DNA of 64,000 nt from Bryopsis sp. KO-2023 (Eukaryota; Chlorophyta; Ulvophyceae; Bryopsidales; Bryopsidaceae). Location of the stretch: positions 992,001-1,056,000 of the forward strand of contig BSYQ01000013.1 in NCBI GenBank assembly GCA_030272585.1, read 5' to 3'. Made by a program: the position numbers and the translations under genes. Below the pieces are notes generated by a model. It did not search any database, was not told where the DNA came from, and was given only the letters and a program-made list of their open reading frames with translations. Shown in pieces: positions 18,955 through 30,100 of this stretch. Position 1 is the stretch's first letter. Each line of letters opens with the position of its first letter.

Positions 18955-19425
18955 TAACTTTGGATTTGATCGGAAGTGATGATCGGTGCAAAAGTCGGTT
19001 TTTGATTTCTTGGACCGATCATAATCGGAATTTGAAACCAAATCCCGATCAACCGACCATGATCGGAGCTGATCGGATCAACGGCCGATTAATCGGCGTT
19101 TCACCGATCTTGATCGGCCGATTAGGCGTTTGCATGTCGCAACGCTTGATCGTGATCGGGATCGTGATCGGAGCAACCGATTAGATCGACAATCGGAAGC
19201 CCGATCCCGATTACGATCAAGCTTTGATCGGCCGACCACGATCATCGATCAGGTTTTGATCGGCCGATCACGATCACGATCATCGATCATGATCGGTAAA
19301 AAAAAAAAAAAAAAAGACCGATCATTTTCAGAATCATGTGGAACGAGATCGTATCAGGTCAGATCAATGAAACGACCTGTCCTGACATCGAAAATGGACG
19401 GCCGATCATTTCCGATCACGTCCAT
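18955..19425. repeat. Right subterminal GATCGG/CCGATC array of the hAT element
   Basis: Dense GATCGG/CCGATC and gatcggccgatc palindromes fill the last 470 bp before the right inverted repeat, mirroring the left end. An (A)n run of about 18 bases interrupts it near 19293. Confidence 0.85.
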
Positions 19426-19439
19426 AGTATGACTGCCAC

Positions 19440-20263
19440 CAGATGTAATGATTATTCCGATGATAATTCGGAAGAATGGAATTGCCAACTCACACTGATA
19501 AACAGTCGTATTTTACGCTGCTCTATGTGAGACCTGGTGGTTCGTACGTCGGGTTCAATTCCCGACGAGGTCGATGACGTAGGAAAAGTTGTATATTGAT
19601 ACGCTGGAAGATATCGAATAGCTGGCACGCCAACCCATGGCTAGCGCAGAGTACTAGGAGTCTTACTGCCGGCACTGTCATTTTATGACATCCGAGGTAT
19701 GACTTCTACGAAACGTGCGGCTGGGAACACAAGGGGCCAGCGAAAACACTATGGATTCCAGCGAAACGGATACAACTCACTACGAAAAACGATCTCTTAG
19801 GCGATACGCACGACTGGCAGTCGGGTCGCTAGTCGACCCCTGTCGTGACGCCGAACTCGCGGCCAGCACACATGCGCTAGCGCTAGAACCGGCCGCGAGT
19901 ATAAATATCCCACAGAATTCTGATAGAGAACAGACAGAACTCGGTGACTACCTCGTTTACTTCTTACTTCGGACATCTATCTATAGGAGGACTCTCTTAT
20001 CGTGACGGACTTAAGGAAAGCTTCGCGACTTACCTTAAACGGGAATCCCGACCGGACGAGGTACTTCTGGCTAAAGATAGCATTATCCAAGGTTTTCTGA
20101 AGTACACTTTTGAAATGGGATACACCATCCCTTCTCTTTCTGTAAAAATATTCTCTTGCTATTATTCTTGTGTCTCTGAGTGTCTTTATGCAAAATAGAC
20201 TGTTTCTGATCAGACTCTAATTCTAGAGAGAAAATAGGAGTGGAGTCAGAATAGTAAGGGAAG
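19440..20263. other. Unassigned interspersed sequence with TATA-like promoter
   Basis: No supported gene. It holds a perfect tRNA T-arm-like hairpin (gtcgggttcaattcccgac, about 19547-19565) and a TATAAATA at 19900-19907 in a GC-rich context. This could be a solo LTR or other promoter-bearing repeat remnant, with the small hAT relative inserted in it; I cannot define its ends. Confidence 0.35.
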
Positions 20264-20271
20264 GTGCTGCC

Positions 20272-21359
20272 CATACTATGGATACAGTCGGCAATTATCG
20301 GCCTGCTATAAATAGGTCTAAACGGGGTCGGATCGGGATCGGATTTTCACTAACGTCTATTACTAAGTGATACGAAAAAAGTCGGCTTTTTTCCGATTTT
20401 TTTTTTCCGATCATTATCGGCCCGATCATCGGAGATCGGCGCCATGATCGGACCGACTAATCGGGATCGGCGTCCGACCCGATTAAAGGTCGGCTCACCC
20501 GATCCCGACCCCGATCCGATCTGACTTCGCGGCCGTGATCGGCAGGATCGGCCGATCAAAAAGTCGGTACGATCTTATGATCGGAGCGTTAGTCGGAGTC
20601 GTCCGATCATGATCGGCATGAAAGGCGCGAAGTCGGTGAATTTGGGAAATTTCCGATTTTATCGGATTTTCCGATCATCCACCGACCCCGATCCGATCAT
20701 GATCGGAATGTCGGATGACATACAAAGTGACCCCCGCAAGGTCCCCAGAACCCAAGGGAACCGAGTGGGATTCGAACACCGTACCGCACGATGTCGAACC
20801 ATCTACACTAAGCACTAAGCCAAGCGGACCACGGTTGATTCGTGGCTGTTGCAATAATATACCTTGATCTTTTTGTAATTCTGTAAAATTAGGGTATATT
20901 ATTGCAACAGCCACGATTTCACCGTGGTCCGCTTGGCTTAGTGCTTAGTGTAGATGGTTCGACACCGTGCGGTACGGTGTTCGAATCCCACTCAGTTCCC
21001 TTGGGTTCTAGGGACCTTGCGGGGGTCACTTTGTACGTCATCCGACATTCCGATCATGATCGGATCGGGGTCGGTGGATGATCGGAAAATCCGATAAAAT
21101 CGGTAAATTCCCGATCTGATCGGAAAACGCCGATCTCGATCCCGATCCGATCTGGTTTCAAAGGTAGAATTGGATGATCGGCCGTTACTTATCGGAAAAG
21201 TCGGACCGATCTATTACAGTCGGGCCGATTATATCGGTACATCGGCGATGTCGGACCGAATTAGTCGGGCGCCGACAACATCGGCGCTTTCTGAGGCCGA
21301 CTTTTATCGGTTATCGGAAAAGTCGGACGCCGACATATCGGTGTCGGATCCATAGTATG
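20272..21359. mobile_element. Non-autonomous (MITE-like) relative of the giant hAT element
   Basis: 1088 bp. Ends CATACTATGGATAC... and ...GGATCCATAGTATG match the inverted repeats of the 16-kb element. It is flanked by its own 8-bp duplication gtgctgcc (20264-20271 and 21360-21367). The interior is again GATCGG-rich, with no coding frame. Its core is a long foldback. It could be mobilised in trans by the transposase family at 14107-16266 (inference). Confidence 0.9.
20652..21103. repeat. Foldback with tRNA-like A/B boxes inside the small hAT relative
   Basis: Left arm about 20652-20862 and right arm about 20894-21103 are reverse complements at very high identity around a 31-bp spacer. The arms include the GATCGG motifs and a unit with pol III-like boxes on the plus strand of the right arm: A-box TGGCTTAGTGC (20934-20944) and B-box GTGTTCGAATCC (20977-20988). 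The same unit lies inverted in the left arm. It may be a captured tRNA-like or SINE head. No complete tRNA cloverleaf is seen. Confidence 0.8.
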
Positions 21360-21367
21360 GTGCTGCC

Positions 21368-21943
21368 CTTCCTTTAGGAGATTTCTCTCACTCAGAGGAG
21401 TTGACCTCTCCTCTGAGTGTCTCCTTTGTGTTTTGTGTTTTGGTGTTTGTGTTTTATGTTTCTCCCTTCTCCAGCTCAGTTTCCAGAGTCCCCTTAGGCC
21501 ATGGTCTCTTAGCGACCACCCTCCAGGGGACTCCACTTTCTGTCTCGATCTCGGGAGCAAGGCCCTCTTAGCGGGTGTCTCCGTCGACTTTGACTCGTGT
21601 TGCGTTCAGATGCCTGGTCTTAGGCTTTTCGTTGTTAAAGGGAATCGAGACTGTGACTCTCGGATAGTAATGATTGTTAGTGCGACTGGTCTTAGCCGAC
21701 TTCTTGGGTGATGATAGTTTCGGTGCGTCGCAGTTTAGATACCGAGTTTTTGATAGAACATTCAACGTCGGCGTAGTCCGACTCAGTTGCCGTAGACAGA
21801 CTCTGCGGTAATTCAGTGTGACTCTATCTTCAGTCGCTGCGCGAATGAAGAATTAGTAGTTGTGCCGAATGCGTTTTCGGAGCGTCACATCGAGCGATAA
21901 CAACACTGTTGCCTGATGGGACACTCCGGCCAATATAGCGGTA
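21368..21943. other. Flank between the small hAT relative and the TA-flanked element
   Basis: No gene is seen. A hairpin ctcagaggag/ctcctctgag lies near 21390-21417. The rest is unassigned and may continue the repeat that the small hAT relative interrupted. Confidence 0.4.
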
Positions 21944-22396
21944 CAGTCGGGTCACCCAATACCGCCGCTTTGAATAGCGCCGTACTCGATATAACGCCGG
22001 TTTGAAACTGAGAAAATCTTGGCACACCTTCAATGTGATCCTAGATGTGGCTGAGAGACTGTAGAACTAGGACAGAAGTGTGAAACCATAGGAAAACAAC
22101 TTTAAAAACACCAAAAATCTTCCATTAGACCAGTTGTACAACTGTCGTGACCAAAATCGTCTGATTTCGGACACGCAAAATCATTGTTCCAGTCATTGCA
22201 TCAAAAGAGGACTTGAATCGATGTCTTTCGATTTGAAAATTTGGAATTTTTTCAAGTGTTTTCCAACACTTCTTCAAATTTTTATGAGTTTTGGGTTATT
22301 TGGGGTGTGTTTGTTAGGGGCCTGGATTTGTCCAAGTTTTTGCTGTTGGTTGGACAAATCTAGCCTCATCTTTCATCCACTTCCTCAATTACATTG

Positions 22397-22632
22397 TGTT
22401 ACAAAAACCTCCCAGAACCCTCCCTCGAAGCCTCCTTAACCCATCAAACCCCCACTCATTGATGGGACCCTTGACTAATGTCATTAGGGCGAGGCACCAG
22501 GGTTCTTGAGCTATAGGATCTCCTATTGGGATCCTATGGACCTTAAGCTCTGACTAGGCTATCACTAGTGCCCGTAGCTAGTCTGTAGCTCTAGCTAGTG
22601 CTTACTAGACATCTCGGTGATCACTTGTAACA
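22397..22632 (-). repeat. Outer LTR copy, inverted
   Basis: 236-bp LTR in opposite orientation to 32279-32514. The purine tract of the element (complement gtgccccctcctt) directly adjoins its inner side. Confidence 0.9.
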
Positions 22633-23935
22633 GTGCCCCCTCCTTGTCTATTCCGAATGCACAATGGGAAAATGTTTCGATGGATTTTGTCACTCACCTC
22701 CCATCATCTAGTGGAGCAGGTTATGATGCAATCCTTGTCTTTGTGGACATGTTAACCAAAATGGTACATCTCGCTGCAACTCGAACGGATTGTGGTGCAG
22801 CTGAAGCAGCAAATCTCTTTGTGAACCATGTTTTCAAAGCTCATGGCATGCCAAAGAAATTGGTCACAGATAGAGATCCAAGATTTGTCTCACACTTCTT
22901 TAGGGAGTTGTGTGATAAATGGGAAATCAGTCAAGCCCTTTCTTCGGCTTATCATCCAGAAATAGATGGGCAAACCGAAGCGATGAACAAAGTGATGCAA
23001 GATACTCTTCGCCACTTTGTGGGGCCTTCCCAAAGAAATTGGGCTGATTTATTACCGGTTGTTGAGTTTGCAATAAATAACTCAAGATCAGAAGCAACTG
23101 GAGAAACACCCTTCTTCCTGAACTATGGAAAAGATCCATGGACAGCATTGACTGCTCAGATCCCTAGAAAAGGACCAAAGCAGGTCGCTGTACCAGAAGT
23201 TCAGAAAATGACGAGTGAAATCCGAGAAGGGATTGTTGAGGCAAAGAAACGCCTTCAGGCGGCTCAGCAACGCTATAAAGCTCAAGCTGATCGTCACCGG
23301 GCTCCTGTAGAGATCAAGGTTGGAGACCTTGTTCTCCTTGATGCAAGGAACTTAAGGTTAAAGCATCCAGGATCGCGGAAATTAACGCCGAAATGGGTAG
23401 GACCTTTCCCTATCGAGCGTCAAATAAATGAGGTTGCTTTCAAAATAAAGCTTCCTGATACTTTGCCCATACATCCGGTGTTCCATGCTTCACTCTTGAA
23501 GCCATATTGGGCTAAAGGAACTGTGCAACCCCCGCCACCTATCGAGATTGAAGGTGACTTGGAATGGGAGGTTGAGCGCATTCTTGATCGCAGAGAGCGA
23601 CGTAGGGGCAAGAAATGCTACACAGAATTCCTAGTGAAATGGGTTGGATACGGTCATGAGCACAACTCATGGGAACCGGAACAGAATGTCGTGCACGCGC
23701 GAGAATTGGTTGACGAGTTTCACCAATCTCAAGCACAATCGATTGTACCACCTCGCACGATCCGAAGGAGATCACAAGCGAAGGTTTGAGACATCATATC
23801 ACAGTTGGCCACTGGATGATGATGATCTCCTCTCTTAAAATAGTGTAACTACTAGACACTATCATTTGTATGATGCCTATCATGCATTTGATTCCTAGTG
23901 AACCCGAGGCGGCTTCACATCTAAGGAGGGGGCAC

Positions 23936-24156
23936 TGTTACAAGTGATCACCGAGATGTCTAGTAAGCACTAGCTAGAGCTACAGACTAGCTATGGGCAC
24001 TAGTGATAGCCTAGTCAGAGCTTAAGGTCCATAGGATCCCAATAGGAGATCCTATAGCTCAAGAACCCTGGTGCCTCGCCCTAATGACATTAGTCAAGGG
24101 TCCCATCAATGAGTGGGGGTTTGATGGGTTAAGGAGGCTTCGAGGGAGGGTTCTGG
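23936..24156 (+). repeat. Internal LTR copy
   Basis: Direct-orientation copy of the same LTR, preceded by the purine tract aaggagggggcac and followed at once by reverse-transcriptase coding sequence of the same family. Confidence 0.85.
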
Positions 24157-27100
24157 ATGTGCATTGACTATAGGGGTTTAAATAAAGTAACTATCAAGAA
24201 TCAGTTCCCGATCCCGCGGATTGATGACCTTCTTGATCAGTTACAAGGCGCGAGATGCTTCACATCTCTTGACCTCAGAGCCGGTTATTGGCAAATGAGA
24301 GTCAAAGAGGAAGACATCCCCAAAACCGCCTTTAAAACGCCTTTTGGATTATTTGAGTACCGGGTTCTCCCAATGGGATTAACGAACGCTCCGGCAGTGT
24401 TTCAAACACTGATGAATCATGTGTTTCAAGGAATGATAGGCAAATATGTCTTGATTTACCTTGATGACATTTTGATTTACTCAAAAACACCAGAGGAACA
24501 TGTGGCCCATGTACGAGCCGTGATGCAAAGATTAAGAGAACATAAATTGTTCCTTAAGAAGTCCAAATGTGACTTTAACAAAACAGAGTTACATTACCTT
24601 GGCTTCATTGTAGGTCGCAAAGGTATCTCTGTAGACCCTCGAAAAACGAATAAAGTACGAGAATGGCCTCGTCCACAAGGGGTACACGATTTGAGATCGT
24701 TCCTCGGGCTTGCCAATTATTTTCGTAAGTTCGTCCAGGGTTATTCTTCTTTGGCATCACCTCTCACTGATTTGCTTAAAAAGCAACAGACATGGGATTG
24801 GACTCCAGCTTGTGAGGCCGCTTTTGAGGGGGTGAAGAAGGCATTAACAGAAGCACCTTGCTTGGCTATGCCGGATTTTACCAAACCCTTTGAAGTAATT
24901 ACGGATGCTTCTAACAATGCAATAGGGGCAGTTCTCCTTCAAGAGGGACATCCCATTGCATATGAGAGTAGAAAGCTTACCGGCCCACAACTGAATTGGT
25001 CTACAAGTGATCAAGAAATGTATGCTACAGTTTATGCACTTCAACTATGGAGATGCTACTTGGCTGATAGCAAATTCAAAGTAATCACAGACCATAGTCC
25101 AAACACATTTTTCCATTCCCAATCGACCTTGAATCGACGGCAGGTTCGCTGGTTAGCATTACTCCATGAATTCCAATTTGAATGGGAGTATAGACCGGGA
25201 CGGGTAAACGTGGCTGATCCCTTGTCGCGGATACCGTCTTGCTCACCATCTATTGGAGTATTATGCGAGACCGGGAGATCACGTGGCTTGGTTTCTAGCC
25301 GGCGGGACTCTGTGGACCCATCTCCGCCTCAGGGTTATTATACCCAGTTGATAGATAGGTTGACTGAAGGGTACACTAAGGACCCTTGGTATGACACACT
25401 GGAAGCTGCCCAGGTGTTACAATATCAAGATGGTTACTGGTGGAATGGTAATGTGCTGGCTGTACCAAATTTTGGAACATTGAGACAGGATATAATCCAT
25501 GATTGCCATAGTACAGTCTATAGTGGACACTTTGGTGTGGCTAAGACTTTACGGCAAATCAAGCGATATTTCTGGTGGCCTCAGATGGAGGACCATATCA
25601 GATCATATGTGCAAGGATGTGATTCATGCCAAAGGCACAAGGGTAGGCGAAGAAAGCCTCAAGGTCCCCTAAAACCCTTGTCTATTCCGAATGCACAATG
25701 GGAAAATGTTTCGATGGATTTTGTCACTCACCTCCCATCATCTAGTGGAGCAGGTTATGATGCAATCCTTGTCTTTGTGGACATGTTAACCAAAATGGTA
25801 CATCTCGCTGCAACTCGAACGGATTGTGGTGCAGCTGAAGCAGCAAATCTCTTTGTGAACCATGTTTTCAAAGCTCATGGCATGCCAAAGAAATTGGTCA
25901 CAGATAGAGATCCAAGATTGGGAGAACCCGGTACTCAAATAATCCAAAAGGCGTTTTAAAGGCGGTTTTGGGGATGTCTTCCTCTTTGACTCTCATTTGC
26001 CAATAACCGGCTCTGAGGTCAAGAGATGTGAAGCATCTCGCGCCTTGTAACTGATCAAGAAGGTCATCAATCCGCGGGATCGGGAACTGATTCTTGATAG
26101 TTACTTTATTTAAACCCCTATAGTCAATGCACATCCGGAAACCTCCATCCTTTTTAGGAACAAAGAGGACCGGAGCGCCCCATGGACTAGCACTCGGCTG
26201 AATTAATTTTTTGGATAAGCGTTCGGACAACTGGTCCTCTATCTCTTTCCTTTCAGCAGGGGTGTATCTAAATAAGGGTCTATTGACCGGACGCGTTCCC
26301 TCGACCAAAGGGATATCCGCTGCCACTGCCCTTTCAGGAGGATATTCCGCCAAACCAGAAATAAACAAATCATCAAAGTCCTTCAACAGAGCTTCCATTT
26401 GCTCCTCTGGAACTTTGTCTGATTCACTCGTTTCATCCGCCAATTTCAGATGGGATGATATCTCTTCCATCTCACGAACTACCAACAAAATAGGTTTTAT
26501 TGAAGTATCTTTCAACTTCCTTTTCACCTGTGGTATCGAGAGTAGAGATGCAACCTGTTTTTGGGGAATATCTTTACCCGTAGCTTTGGGTAATAATCCC
26601 TGACGAAGCAATATTCGTTGATGGGATGAAGTCGTTAAAGCGCACTTCTTTTCAAAGAAGTCTAAAACCGCTTTACGCTTCTGCAACCACGTATCACCAA
26701 GTATAATATCAAACCGATCTAGAAGATCCAACACCAAACAATCAAGCTTCTCTCGATAGCCTTGAATTTTCAGTGTGATCTTTGTCTCTCCCATTATATC
26801 AATATTATCCCCATTTGCCAACTCAGCCTGTGATCCAACGGTAGCTCGATAAGCTATCCCATTTTGTTCACAAAACTGTTTGGACAGGAAGGCTAATCCT
26901 TTAGTTCCTGAATCCAAAAGACAATGTGCTGGGATTCCACTCAAGAGGCCCTCAAAATGCATTGCAAGCTTATCTTGCATGAGAAGCTCTGTTGCTTCCT
27001 CTGGCATTTTGGGTACGGGTGGATCATAGAACACATTCACGGGCCAAGGAATGCCAGGAAGTCTTTTCCGACTTTTCCCCTTTTTGGCTGTGAATAAAAC

Positions 27101-27159
27101 TGTTCCCTTCTTGTATTGTGCAATCAATCTCATTGAGGTCAAGGCTGGATGCAACTCTG

Positions 27160-30100
27160 TAGAGAAAGAAGAGAAAGATGCTAGCCTGGGCAAAACCAGA
27201 AGAGTGACTGCTGATAAACCTGAAAAGTACCAGGGCAAAGTCCCGTGGCCAGAATTCCGTTTGGAGTTAGCCATGTACTTCAGGGCAGCAAAAGTCCCAA
27301 GAGAGGAGTGGGGAGTGATTGCACCTACTTTCCTCGGATCAAAACCCCGCCGACATTTATTGGCCAGGGTACCCAAGGAAGAACTCGAGGACGGGTCTTT
27401 ATCTTGGGAAAAATTCTGCCAAGTCCTGGAAGATGGCACATTTGGAGATCTTGCCACAGATTACTCCATAAATAATGCCCTTACTTCCTGCAAGGATCAT
27501 ATTGACCAGAAGGTCGATACTCCTGGCTTCGTACGCTTTGTGGATGCTCACTTAGCAATGCGAAAAGAGCCAATGGACGACACTACCAAGTGTTGGATCC
27601 TTCTGAGGGGCCTCCATCCACACTTGTGCAAACAAGTGGAGACTGATACACTTGGTCGGGAATGGAGAAGCTACTCAGCCTTGCGAACGTATGTGCTGGC
27701 TAAAGCCCCGGGTCACGATGCTCGTTTTCCGTTGAAAACTACGGACCGGAAGGCTAAAAAGAGAGGTATGGAAACTACCTTCTCAGATCCAGCCAAAGGA
27801 AGTAAGAAGAGGCATCAGCCTAAGCAACCAAGGCTTAAAGCTCAAAGTGGCACTCAGCCCTCACGAAGACCGGTGGTACGGTTGACCGAGAGTGAGAGGG
27901 AGGCTCGCAAGAAAGCTGGCTTATGCTGGTTCTGTGGGGAACCATGGGCAAGAGGCCATAAGTGTGGTCAGTCAAAAAAGGTGAACCTCAGTTCTTGTGA
28001 AGTCCCACTTGAGTGGACACAATTGAGAGATCAGAAGAATCTGAATCCACATTCCACAATTGACCCAATGGACATTGATTGTGATGCTTTTCTTGCACCA
28101 ATCTTGACCAGAAGTCAAAAGAGTGAAGAAATGAAATCTTCTGTGGAATTTAGGGATGAGAGAGAAGATTCTCACCAAGGAATTACAAGGGCGGAGTTCC
28201 AACGTCTTGAGACACTTTCAGGCCGCGTATTTACGTTGGATGGGTGTTCGGATGTGAACAGTGCCTTATGTAATACATTTTGCACACCTTCTGAATTTCT
28301 GGAAAGAGATTTAGGTGGACAGCATGTGTGGTTGAATCCTCCTTTCAAGGATATCAACAAATATCTCGATCACTATCTTCTCGCAAAGAAGAGATCTCCC
28401 CATGATACTTCTTGTTGCATTCTTGTTCCAGCAAGGTCTAAAGAGTTGCATCCAGCCTTGACCTCAATGAGATTGATTGCACAATACAAGAAGGGAACAG
28501 TTTTATTCACAGCCAAAAAGGGGAAAAGTCGGAAAAGACTTCCTGGCATTCCTTGGCCCGTGAATGTGTTCTATGATCCACCCGTACCCAAAATGCCAGA
28601 GGAAGCAACAGAGCTTCTCATGCAAGATAAGCTTGCAATGCATTTTGAGGGCCTCTTGAGTGGAATCCCAGCACATTGTCTTTTGGACTCAGGAGCTAAA
28701 GGATTAGCCTTCCTGTCCAAACAGTTTTGTGAACAAAATGGGATAGCTTATCGAGCTACCGTTGGATCACAGGCTGAGTTGGCAAATGGGGATAATATTG
28801 ATATAATGGGAGAGACAAAGATCACACTGAAAATTCAAGGCTATCGAGAGAAGCTTGATTGTTTGGTGTTGGATCTTCTAGATCGGTTTGATATTATACT
28901 TGGTGATACATGGTTGCAGAAGCGTAAAGCGGTTTTAGACTTCTTTGAAAAGAAGTGCGCTTTAACGACTTCATCCCATCAACGAATATTGCTTCGTCAG
29001 GGATTATTACCCAAAGCTACGGGTAAAGATATTCCCCAAAAACAGGTTGCATCTCTACTCTCGATACCACAGGTGAAAAGGAAGTTGAAAGATACTTCAA
29101 TAAAACCTATTTTGTTGGTAGTTCGTGAGATGGAAGAGATATCATCCCATCTGAAATTGGCGGATGAAACGAGTGAATCAGACAAAGTTCCAGAGGAGCA
29201 AATGGAAGCTCTGTTGAAGGACTTTGATGATTTGTTTATTTCTGGTTTGGCGGAATATCCTCCTGAAAGGGCAGTGGCAGCGGATATCCCTTTGGTCGAG
29301 GGAACGCGTCCGGTCAATAGACCCTTATTTAGATACACCCCTGCTGAAAGGAAAGAGATAGAGGACCAGTTGTCCGAACTCTTATCCAAAAAATTAATTC
29401 AGCCGAGTGCTAGTCCATGGGGCGCTCCGGTCCTCTTTGTTCCTAAAAAGGATGGAGGTTTCCGGATGTGCATTGACTATAGGGGTTTAAATAAAGTAAC
29501 TATCAAGAATCAGTTCCCGATCCCGCGGATTGATGACCTTCTTGATCAGTTACAAGGCGCGAGATGCTTCACATCTCTTGACCTCAGAGCCGGTTATTGG
29601 CAAATGAGAGTCAAAGAGGACGACATCCCCAAAACCGCCTTTAAAACGCCTTTTGGATTATTTGAGTACCGGGTTCTCCCAATGGGATTAACGAACGCTC
29701 CGGCAGTGTTTCAAACACTGATGAATCATGTGTTTCAAGGAATGATAGGCAAATATGTCTTGATTTACCTTGATGACATTTTGATTTACTCAAAAACACC
29801 AGAGGAACATGTGGCCCATGTACGAGCCGTGATGCAAAGATTAAGAGAACATAAATTGTTCCTTAAGAAGTCCAAATGTGACTTTAACAAAACAGAGTTA
29901 CATTACCTTGGCTTCATTGTAGGTCGCAAAGGTATCTCTGTAGACCCTCGAAAAACGAATAAAGTACGAGAATGGCCTCGTCCACAAGGGGTACACGATT
30001 TGAGATCGTTCCTCGGGCTTGCCAATTATTTTCGTAAGTTCGTCCAGGGTTATTCTTCTTTGGCATCACCTCTCACTGATTTGCTTAAAAAGCAACAGAC

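Larger units (their letters stand above)
3226..19431 (+). mobile_element. Giant hAT-type DNA transposon (16.2 kb, with nested insertions)
   Basis: The element begins with CATACTATGGATCC and ends with TCCATAGTATG, an 11-bp terminal inverted repeat (CATACTATGGA). It is flanked by identical 8-bp direct repeats actgccac (3218-3225 and 19432-19439), the duplication length typical of hAT elements. Inside both ends lie GATCGG/CCGATC-dense arrays. It encodes a hAT transposase on the plus strand (BED finger 4029-4204, catalytic and hATC parts 14107-16266) and a convergent spliced gene on the minus strand (17089-18833), with tandem repeats between their 3' ends. A 9.9-kb Ty3/Gypsy element accounts for much of the length, so the element itself was about 6.3 kb before that insertion. 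An independent short element with the same ends lies at 20272-21359. The assignment rests on ends, duplication and transposase together. Confidence 0.9.

Noticed and set aside
19528-19572. tRNA gene ending at gtcgggttcaattcccgac
   Set aside because: Only a T-arm-like hairpin is visible; the upstream part is too short for a tRNA.
20925-21005. Genuine tRNA gene
   Set aside because: A and B boxes are present, but I could not fold a 7-bp acceptor stem and anticodon arm.
25898-27457. A separate minus-strand retroelement gene
   Set aside because: It is the inverted block of the same rearranged Ty3 unit, not an independent gene.
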